This document shows, in pieces, positions 1-5,104 of a stretch of DNA of 5,265 nt (positions within the stretch are counted from its first letter, which is position 1; each line of letters starts with the position of its first letter). Under the pieces are notes generated by a model that was given only the letters and a program-made list of their open reading frames with translations, was not told where the DNA came from and searched no databases. Source of the stretch: Lachnospiraceae bacterium (GTDB lineage: Bacteria; Bacillota; Clostridia; Lachnospirales; Lachnospiraceae); NCBI GenBank assembly GCA_021202575.1, contig JAJQCU010000145.1, positions 1 to 5,265 of the forward strand, given 5' to 3'. Both the position numbers and the translations under genes were made by a program.

Positions 1-126
1 GGTTGTCAGCTCTTCCACTTCCTGTCCGCTACCGTGAAGGTGAAGGACAAGACCTCTCAGCTCCGCCTCCGCTCCTCCGGGGATATCCATTCCAAACCAG
101 GGAATCACAAACCCAATTTTTTTCAT
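1..126 (-). CDS. Glycosyltransferase, GT4-like, N-terminal fragment (partial at window edge)
   Basis: Only the first 42 codons are in the window; the rest lies beyond position 1. The fragment begins MKKIGFVIPWFG and continues into IPGGAEAELRGL. A short hydrophobic beta strand followed by a glycine-rich loop (PGGAE) and an amphipathic helix is how GT-B fold family 4 glycosyltransferases usually begin; the glycine loop lies by the acceptor/donor cleft. The ATG at 126-124 overlaps the TGA of the preceding gene (ATGA, 123-126), which suggests translational coupling. A purine-rich stretch, the complement of 138-146, lies about 11 bases upstream and could serve as a somewhat distant ribosome binding site. 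The likely role is adding a sugar to the same surface glycan as its neighbours. The catalytic EX7E region is outside the window, so the family call rests on the N-terminus and context only. Confidence 0.72.
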   Translation of the reverse strand, partial: MKKIGFVIPWFGMDIPGGAEAELRGLVLHLHGSGQEVEELTT

Positions 127-1208
127 GCTAAATTTATCCCTTCTCCGCGAATTCTTTCCATGATATCCAGAAATTGTTTTCTGATCTTCTCATTGTCAAA
201 ATCCGCCAGACGTATCCGCTGATTTTTCAGGATTTTCTGCCTGAACGCTTCGTCTGATACAACCTTATGAATCACCTCCGCCGCAACCATCGGATCATTG
301 TCCGGCAAAAGGATACCGCTTCCGCCGAGCGTACCGGCTATCGCGGAGGTATCACGTGCAATCACCGGCACGTCGAAGCACATCGCTTCCAGTAAAGGAA
401 CGCAAAATCCCTCGTGCTCGCTCATACAAAGGAACACATCCGCCAGACGGTACCAGGCCAGAATCTCGTCAAACCTGACCGCGCCCGTAAAGATCACATC
501 CTCCAGCTCAAGCCTTCGCGCATATTCCTCAAGCCTGCTCCAATACCCGTCTACTCCCGCGGTGGTTCCGATCAGGATCAGCCTGGATTTTGGATTGATG
601 TACTTCTTGTAATAATAAAAAGCGGCAATGATATCCTCCTGCTTTTTATTTGGCACAATACGCCCCACAAACAGAATGTTGGTATAGTCATCCTCATATT
701 TTCTGATGGTCCTTGCGTCCGGCGTCTTCCGGTAATCCTCAAAGGGGATTAAAATCGGAAGCACATCAATCCTGCATGTGCAGCCATAGCGCAAAAGGTC
801 CTGCCGGTGATATTCCGAATCCGCTATCGCGTAATCCGCCGCCTTCGCCAGCTCCTTCGCCTCCTGCAAGCCCTGTCTGCACAATTTGAAGGTCTGAAAA
901 TTGTATTTCCGGAAATAATCGGCGGGCGTTATATTATGGTAAATAATTACTTTTTTCCCTGTAAATTCCATCACCTGTCTGTTCAGCACGTCGCCTGTCG
1001 ACAAATGATACAGGATAATATCGTCGCTTTTCAGCTCCCTCAGTTCCTCAACCGGTTTCGCGGTTCCGCGGGGAAGCCCCTCGCCGATTACCCTCGCGTA
1101 AATATCCGTGTCATATCCCGCGTCCCGCAAAACGGTTTTTAAGCCCCTGACGTCATTCCCGATTGCGTCTCCAAACGCAATTGTCGGCAATACCTGTACA
1201 ATCCTCAT
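123..1208 (-). CDS. GT4 family glycosyltransferase (361 aa)
   Basis: This is a retaining GT-B glycosyltransferase predicted to transfer a nucleotide-activated sugar to a lipid-linked glycan on the cytoplasmic face of the membrane. The N-terminal Rossmann domain begins MRIVQVLPTIAFGDAIGND; a GDAIGND-type loop is common in GT4 enzymes of O-antigen and rhamnan/mannan-type loci. The C-terminal donor domain shows VGRIVPNKK at residues 181-189, with Arg183 and Lys188/189 placed to bind the donor diphosphate. The EX7E signature is EGFCVPLLE, Glu266 to Glu274. The length of 361 residues is normal for the family and no membrane helix is seen. The start overlaps the stop of the coiled-coil gene (ATGA, 1205-1208), with GGAGG (complement of 1215-1219) six bases upstream. 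The stop overlaps the next glycosyltransferase start. Donor sugar and linkage cannot be read from the sequence. Confidence 0.93.
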   Translation of the reverse strand: MRIVQVLPTIAFGDAIGNDVRGLKTVLRDAGYDTDIYARVIGEGLPRGTAKPVEELRELKSDDIILYHLSTGDVLNRQVMEFTGKKVIIYHNITPADYFRKYNFQTFKLCRQGLQEAKELAKAADYAIADSEYHRQDLLRYGCTCRIDVLPILIPFEDYRKTPDARTIRKYEDDYTNILFVGRIVPNKKQEDIIAAFYYYKKYINPKSRLILIGTTAGVDGYWSRLEEYARRLELEDVIFTGAVRFDEILAWYRLADVFLCMSEHEGFCVPLLEAMCFDVPVIARDTSAIAGTLGGSGILLPDNDPMVAAEVIHKVVSDEAFRQKILKNQRIRLADFDNEKIRKQFLDIMERIRGEGINLA

Positions 1209-1702
1209 CTGCGGCCTCCGCGTTCTTCCTCCCGCTGCCCTGTCTGATTCTCCTGAAGCTGCCCCGGGCGATTTCCTTCCATCTGTTCCAGACGTTTCTC
1301 CAGCTCCTCCAGCCGTGACGTCAGCTCCTCATTCCGGATTTGCTCTTCCTCCAGCTTCAGACGAAGCTGAGTCATCGCCGATGTGGCACAGGAGTTAAAA
1401 AAGTTCTGGTCGTTTACAATAGGCCAGATGTAGAATCTTATTATTTTCCTGATAACCTTTTTGATAAGTACCGCAATTTTATTTCCCTGCAGGACTCCGT
1501 CGCAGTTAACCTGGCTCCTTGCATTCATAAAATCCACCATGCTGCTGAAGGTTTCCGCTGTAAAATTCTCAGGGCAAGCTTCTCCGGGGCCCGTAATATC
1601 AGCAAAATGAAGATCGCTTTTCCGGTATCCCTTCTCCTCGATTTTCTTTCTGATATCCTGCATAATCGCTTCTACATCGATCTGCTCCATCTGCTCCTGC
1701 AT
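1205..1702 (-). CDS. Small coiled-coil protein of polysaccharide locus (165 aa), possible scaffold
   Basis: No enzyme domain is visible. Residues 1-25 are charged and probably helical (IDVEAIMQDIRKKIEEKG). Residues 75-96 form a basic amphipathic, hydrophobic-rich segment (KIAVLIKKVIRKIIRFYIWP) followed by IVNDQNFFN. Residues about 107-143 form a coiled coil whose a/d positions read Met110, Leu113, Leu117, Glu120, Asn124, Leu127, Leu131, Leu134, Leu138 and Met141; the Asn at an a position is typical of parallel dimers. The tail is Gln/Glu/Arg-rich and probably disordered. From memory, a segment of the type KK-IRK-RWY-P-Q-FN occurs in the N-terminal region of SAM-dependent methyltransferases of O-antigen and rhamnan loci; here it stands alone. 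The inferred role is membrane-proximal scaffolding of the neighbouring glycosyltransferases. The start is fixed by a perfect AGGAGG. Being a real gene is near certain; the function is not known. Confidence 0.85.
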   Translation of the reverse strand: MQEQMEQIDVEAIMQDIRKKIEEKGYRKSDLHFADITGPGEACPENFTAETFSSMVDFMNARSQVNCDGVLQGNKIAVLIKKVIRKIIRFYIWPIVNDQNFFNSCATSAMTQLRLKLEEEQIRNEELTSRLEELEKRLEQMEGNRPGQLQENQTGQREEERGGRR

Positions 1703-1780
1703 TTCAATCCTCCTCGTGCTGTATATATTATAATTTTCATCATCTTATCATCAGTTGCTGTCGTCCTGCTTTTCTTTGCG
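1703..1780. other. 78-bp intergenic gap, AT-rich, no terminator
   Basis: This gap separates the 428-residue glycosyltransferase from the coiled-coil gene. Apart from the ribosome binding site it holds an isolated TATAAT on the minus strand (1727-1732), with no acceptable -35 box at 16-18 bases and no extended -10 TG. No stem followed by a T run is seen, so read-through from the upstream gene is expected. Confidence 0.6.
1709..1714 (-). promoter_or_regulatory. Strong ribosome binding site (AGGAGG) of the coiled-coil gene
   Basis: On the minus strand AGGAGG lies six bases before the ATG at 1702. It fixes this start over the in-frame ATG four codons downstream and is the best Shine-Dalgarno sequence in the window. 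It suggests that this small protein is made at a high rate relative to the glycosyltransferases around it, which have weaker sites. Confidence 0.85.
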
Positions 1781-3067
1781 CTATTCTGTTTTATGACATT
1801 TCTCCGTAATTTGTGAAGCCAGCTTCATAGTCTGTTCCATCTGTTCCTCCCAGAGAGCGCAGATTCTGTCCTTTCCCAGGCATTCATTAATGTATTCCCG
1901 CCCCTTCCGGGCCTTCAACTGATAAAATCCGGTATCCTGTCTGAGCCTTCTCATGTAAACGGCTGCGTCTGAAACATCCGGTTCAGCCCATACGCACCCC
2001 TTTGGATATAGTCCCTCTGCCTTTGGGTTTTTCACGAGCTCATATTTGACCATGCAGGCCGCGTCCTCTGACATAAATTCCGTATTGGAGGACCAGTTGG
2101 TCGCGACCACCGGCGTGCCCAGCAGCATCGCTTCCGCCATCACAAGCCCAAACCCTTCCGCGCGGTGAAGGGAAACATATACATCAGCGCAGCGGATCAG
2201 GCTGTTGACTCTGTCCTTCTCCATCGTTTCTTCAAGGAAGAATACGTTTTGATAATCCGCCAGCAGCTTTCGCAGCTTTCTTACGTCTTCCGGCCGCGAA
2301 TTATTGATCTTGATAATAATTCCACAGTCCTTCTCTTCTTTTGGAAAAGCTTTTTTGTATGCTTCTATGGCGCCCTGCGGATTTTTCCTTCCTGAAGTAC
2401 TGTTGACGTCATACATCACCAGATACAGGAACATGCGCTCAGGAAGTCCAAAATCCTCTCTGGAGCAGCCATCCGCGCAGGAAGCGCTTACACTATACGG
2501 AAGAGTCCTGACCGGAATCCCGGCCTTTTTTCTGATGCTTCCGGCCGTAAACTCAGACGGCGTCCATATCTCATCGAAAAGAGTGCAGCGGTTGACCCAT
2601 TCCTCTGGGAATTCCTCAAGCTCCCACAGCCAGTAAGCGATATTATATCGTCCTTTCCACAGCTCCGGCTTTTCCATGAAAAGATTACCCGCCTCATAAG
2701 GATTCACATGAAATAAATTCACATTGTAAATCAGTTCTTCCGATAAAAACCGGTTATATGAAACATCGTTCGCCCGAAGCTTTCCATCAAAGCCTACATT
2801 ATAAACAGAAAACGGATACCGGCTCATTTCCAGCTGGTGAGCAACCAGTCTGCAGCTCTGTCCCAGCCCCATTTCCGCGTGAATGGGGCCTATCAGGTTA
2901 AATCCCCGGGGATAATCCGCACAGATATATCTTTCCTCCCCGGATCCGGCGCCGCGCATGGCGTCCGCGACTGCCTTTTCCTTCAGCTTCATGCGAAGGC
3001 TTTCAGGGACAAATTCCCTCAGTCCCCCAAAATATTTCTTCAGTTCAGGATAAATATTATAAGTCAT
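1781..3067 (-). CDS. GT4 family glycosyltransferase (428 aa)
   Basis: This is a predicted cytoplasmic retaining GT-B glycosyltransferase of surface polysaccharide assembly. It has about 50 extra N-terminal residues before the first Rossmann strand, which starts at RGFNLIGPIHAEMGLGQSCR (54-73) with a GLGQ loop. WLWELEEFPEEW (146-157) and FDEIWTPSEFT (164-174) follow; this pattern is shared with glycosyltransferases of rhamnan/mannan-like O-antigen clusters. The donor domain has the phosphate-binding GRKNP (226-230) and the EX7E signature EGFGLVMAE (Glu304 to Glu312). The ATG at 3067 is the first possible start because an in-frame TAA lies two codons upstream. The Shine-Dalgarno is weak (GAAG, seven bases away), but a good promoter sits directly upstream, so this gene heads a transcription unit. 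The stop is TAG. Sugar specificity is unknown. An alternative start at Met26 is less likely. Confidence 0.93.
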   Translation of the reverse strand: MTYNIYPELKKYFGGLREFVPESLRMKLKEKAVADAMRGAGSGEERYICADYPRGFNLIGPIHAEMGLGQSCRLVAHQLEMSRYPFSVYNVGFDGKLRANDVSYNRFLSEELIYNVNLFHVNPYEAGNLFMEKPELWKGRYNIAYWLWELEEFPEEWVNRCTLFDEIWTPSEFTAGSIRKKAGIPVRTLPYSVSASCADGCSREDFGLPERMFLYLVMYDVNSTSGRKNPQGAIEAYKKAFPKEEKDCGIIIKINNSRPEDVRKLRKLLADYQNVFFLEETMEKDRVNSLIRCADVYVSLHRAEGFGLVMAEAMLLGTPVVATNWSSNTEFMSEDAACMVKYELVKNPKAEGLYPKGCVWAEPDVSDAAVYMRRLRQDTGFYQLKARKGREYINECLGKDRICALWEEQMEQTMKLASQITEKCHKTE

Positions 3068-3110
3068 ATTTTATCTTCAATCTGCGTAATTCTTATTTCA
3101 GAACGAGGTC

Positions 3111-3139
3111 ATTTTACCACAGTTGCGCGTCTCTATCAA
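3111..3139 (-). promoter_or_regulatory. Sigma-A type promoter with extended -10, internal to the cluster
   Basis: On the minus strand the -35 box TTGATA (3139-3134) is followed by a 17-base spacer and the -10 box TAAAAT (3116-3111). Each box matches consensus at 5 of 6 positions. The bases just before the -10 are TGG (3119-3117), giving the TGn extended -10 common in Gram-positive promoters. Transcription would start near 3104, leaving a leader of about 37 bases before the ATG at 3067. The whole element lies in the 94-bp gap between two glycosyltransferase genes, where promoters are expected. No operator-like palindrome is evident around it. Confidence 0.72.
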
Positions 3140-3161
3140 GACACAAAATAAGCCATATCTG

Positions 3162-4343
3162 TCAAAACGCCCTTTCCAATACCTTCACCGACTCCTTATA
3201 GGAGTATTTCCTGCTGTACGAAATCAGGCTCTCACGCGGCGGAAAAACATGGCTTTCGTCAAGGCAATCCAACAGCGCTGTTTTCAGGCTCTCCCTGTCA
3301 TCGCTCACAAAGTACTCCGCCTGATCTCCCAGCACCTCCCTCAGCACCTCAATGTTCGAGCAAAGCACCGGGACGCCGCAGGCCATGGCCTCCAGCGGGG
3401 GAATGCCAAAGCCCTCATAGTGGGAGGGAAACACAAAAAGCTTCGCGTGGGAATAAAGCGGGGGCAGATCCCGATCCTCAATGTATCCGGTGATATGGAT
3501 CCTCTGTACCGCTTCCGGCGGAATATGGTTTAAGACCTCATCCATCTTCCATCCTTTTCTCCCGGCCAGCACCAGGTCATAGTCACAGCCATTCTCCGCC
3601 GCAAGCTCCGCGTAAGCCTCAATCAACAGCTTCAGGTTCTTGCGCGGCTCCAGCGTGGACAGGCACAGGATGTATTTCTCAGGGAGATGATAGGTTTCCA
3701 TGATTGTACCCGGGGTTTGGTCAGAAAAAAAGCTCTCTCCGCCGGCTGTATTCACATCCCGGGAAGCAACAGGATTCTTTTCTCCGCCTGTATTCACGTC
3801 CCCGGCGGGCAGCTGATAAAATTCCTCAGACACAGCGCAGGGAGCCACCAGGATTTTCTCCCGGGCGACCCCCAGAATTTCATGGATTCTTGTTTTGCTG
3901 AACTCTGATATGGTCACGATATAGCTGCTGCAGCGCGCGGCGTTCCGGTACATCAGCCGGAAATACTGAACCATCCTCCCCGTCATTGTGTCCGCGCAGT
4001 CCCAGCAGCCCATGTCAAATATGGTATTGACAATTCCTTTTTTTCTCAAAAAAAGGGGAGCCGGAAAGGCAGGAAAAAAGAAAAGATCCGCCTGCATTCT
4101 CCTCACAGCTCCATAAAGGGTAGCCTGATAAAACCACAGCTTATTTCTGCGCGGCAATATCAGAGTCTCCACCAGAGAACTGTCCTTATATTGGCTGAAT
4201 GCCTCATGGATCTCTTCTTTAAAAATCAGAATATAATGGTGCTCTTTTCGCTGTTTCAGCAGCTCCCGCACCAGATTTAAGGCGTACCGCTCCATCCCGG
4301 AGAAATTATCGGCCAGCGCCGTCAGATCGATCACAATTCTCAT
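3162..4343 (-). CDS. GT4 family glycosyltransferase (393 aa), linker insertion
   Basis: This is a predicted cytoplasmic glycosyltransferase resembling the mannosyl/rhamnosyltransferase group of GT4 (WbaZ/MtfB-like). The N-terminal domain starts MRIVIDLTAL, with SGMERYALNLVREL at residues 15-28. The donor domain has TLEPRKNLKLLIEAY (230-244), with Arg234/Lys235 for the diphosphate, and EX7E as EGFGIPPLE (Glu310 to Glu318), followed by the usual AMACGVPV. The frame is open 42 codons further upstream, but the start chosen here overlaps the preceding stop as ATGA (4340-4343). It has AGGA (complement of 4351-4354) seven bases away and begins exactly at the family's first beta strand. Residues about 180-212 are a Gly/Asn/Ser-rich insertion between the two Rossmann domains, containing a 14-residue in-frame repeat (DVNT-GGE twice). 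The donor sugar is unknown. Confidence 0.93.
   Translation of the reverse strand: MRIVIDLTALADNFSGMERYALNLVRELLKQRKEHHYILIFKEEIHEAFSQYKDSSLVETLILPRRNKLWFYQATLYGAVRRMQADLFFFPAFPAPLFLRKKGIVNTIFDMGCWDCADTMTGRMVQYFRLMYRNAARCSSYIVTISEFSKTRIHEILGVAREKILVAPCAVSEEFYQLPAGDVNTGGEKNPVASRDVNTAGGESFFSDQTPGTIMETYHLPEKYILCLSTLEPRKNLKLLIEAYAELAAENGCDYDLVLAGRKGWKMDEVLNHIPPEAVQRIHITGYIEDRDLPPLYSHAKLFVFPSHYEGFGIPPLEAMACGVPVLCSNIEVLREVLGDQAEYFVSDDRESLKTALLDCLDESHVFPPRESLISYSRKYSYKESVKVLERAF
3737..3805 (-). repeat. In-frame direct repeat, 42-bp period, inside a GT4 gene
   Basis: Two copies of a 24-27 base unit lie at 3737-3763 and 3782-3805 (plus strand). Both start CTCCGCC and contain TGTATTCAC (3747-3755 and 3789-3797, exactly 42 bases apart), then A/G-TCCC and GG. 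They differ by a 3-base insertion (GGC), so the frame is kept. On the protein they give DVNT-GGE (182-188) and DVNTAGGE (196-203). The repeat sits in the interdomain linker, where length changes should be tolerated. Confidence 0.8.
4036..4056. repeat. Perfect inverted repeat of homopolymer runs within coding sequence
   Basis: CC-T7-CTC-A7-GG forms two perfect 9-base arms around a 3-base loop. It encodes LFLRKKG in the glycosyltransferase at 3162-4343. The two 7-base runs are potential slippage sites, but the reading frame is intact here. It is too A/T-rich in the stem and too deep inside the gene to be called a terminator. Confidence 0.7.
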
Positions 4344-5092
4344 CGCTTTTTCCTGTATTTCCAGCAGATTCCCCAGATTGCCATATCCTCCACCAGATAA
4401 CGCCTTGCCAGCCTTTTGGGCTCTTTCATCAGCCTGTACAGCCACTCCAGGCCGGTGCGCCTCATCCATCGGGGCGCCCGGGGAATAACGCCGGCCTCAA
4501 AATCAATGGACCCTCCCACATGAAGAGCGACGGACACATGAAACCGATCCCGGTGATCATAAAAAAACTTCTCCGCCTTTGGCGTGCCAAGGCCCAGCAC
4601 CAGTATTTGCGGCCTGGCCTTCCCCACAACCTGAAAGATTTGCTCCATCTCCTCCTCATCATACTCAAAGCCGTAAGGAGGGGAATACACGCCCACGATC
4701 TGCAGCCCGGGATATTTCTCTTCCAGGTTTTGCGCCGCTCTTGCCGCCACTCCCTCGGCCGCTCCCAGCAGGAAAACACGCCAGCCCTTCTGAGCCGCGC
4801 GCTCACAGACCTCCGGAAACAGGTCAGACCCGGAGACTCTCTCAACAATAGGAGTTTTCAGCCATCTGCTGATCCAGATTAACGTCTGACCATCCGTAGT
4901 GGACAAAGCAGCTTCCTCGTATATTTCCCGCAGATGCTCGTCCTTTTCCAGCTTCACGATGTGATCCACATTCGGTGTGACAACGTACTGGTTCACGCAG
5001 TCGTCAGCAACCATATGTTCAATTTCGTCCACCGCTTCGGACATTGTGACATTGTCGATCCGGGTGTTCAAAAATTCCATCCGATTTTTCAT
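4340..5092 (-). CDS. WecG/TagA/CpsF family (GT26) glycosyltransferase (250 aa)
   Basis: The family transfers an N-acetylhexosamine or related sugar from a UDP donor to a polyprenyl-diphosphate-linked GlcNAc (TagA and WecG use ManNAc and ManNAcA). This is typically the second step of teichoic acid, ECA or capsule assembly at the inner membrane face. Diagnostic motifs, numbered from the start chosen here, are VVTPNVDHIV (37-46), STTDGQTLIW (64-73) with Asp67 as the conserved proposed catalytic Asp, ERVSGSDL (84-91), GLGTPKAEKF (167-176), HVGGSIDFEAG (191-201) and the C-terminal RAPRWMRRTGLEW (205-217). The basic C-terminal appendage (KEPKRLARRYL, 223-233) matches the membrane-association segment of TagA. 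The usual GxPKQE motif has Ala for Gln. The length is normal. The ATG at 5092 has GGAAG five bases upstream; an upstream ATG at 5104 adds four residues but has only a poor site. Exact sugar unknown. Confidence 0.94.
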   Translation of the reverse strand: MKNRMEFLNTRIDNVTMSEAVDEIEHMVADDCVNQYVVTPNVDHIVKLEKDEHLREIYEEAALSTTDGQTLIWISRWLKTPIVERVSGSDLFPEVCERAAQKGWRVFLLGAAEGVAARAAQNLEEKYPGLQIVGVYSPPYGFEYDEEEMEQIFQVVGKARPQILVLGLGTPKAEKFFYDHRDRFHVSVALHVGGSIDFEAGVIPRAPRWMRRTGLEWLYRLMKEPKRLARRYLVEDMAIWGICWKYRKKR

Positions 5093-5097
5093 ATAAA

Positions 5098-5102
5098 CTT
5101 CC
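5098..5102 (-). promoter_or_regulatory. Ribosome binding site deciding the GT26 gene start
   Basis: GGAAG on the minus strand lies five bases before the ATG at 5092. The competing in-frame ATG at 5104 has only a GGGA about nine bases away. This favours the shorter protein, although both starts remain possible. Confidence 0.55.
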
Positions 5103-5104
5103 AT

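Noticed and set aside
298..752. Long plus-strand open frames opposite the 361-residue GT4 gene, and similar ones at 1340-1816, 3123-3533 and 4520-4882
   Set aside because: All lie antisense to well supported minus-strand genes. Their translations are low-complexity, Ser/Pro/His/Arg-rich or otherwise unlike known proteins.
1727..1732. TATAAT on the minus strand before the coiled-coil gene as a second promoter
   Set aside because: No -35 box at 16-18 bases and no TGn extension; a transcript would start almost at the ribosome binding site. The gap is simply AT-rich.
3127..3140. GTCT-TGATAG-AGAC hairpin in the 94-bp gap as a terminator
   Set aside because: The stem is only 4 bp with no T run after it, and it overlaps the -35 box.
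3160..3165. Perfect TTGACA at the end of the upstream GT4 gene as a -35 box
   Set aside because: No usable -10 box lies 16-18 bases downstream; the TTGATA/TAAAAT pair further on is much better spaced.
4344..4469. 42-codon upstream extension of the GT4 frame ending at 3162
   Set aside because: The extension lies wholly inside the GT26 coding region. It does not look like a GT4 N-terminus, and the ATG at 4343 has an ATGA overlap, a ribosome binding site and the family's first beta strand.
4462..4848. 128-codon minus-strand open frame within the GT26 gene
   Set aside because: It is a shadow of the GT26 gene in another frame, with Arg/Trp/Cys-rich composition and no family resemblance.
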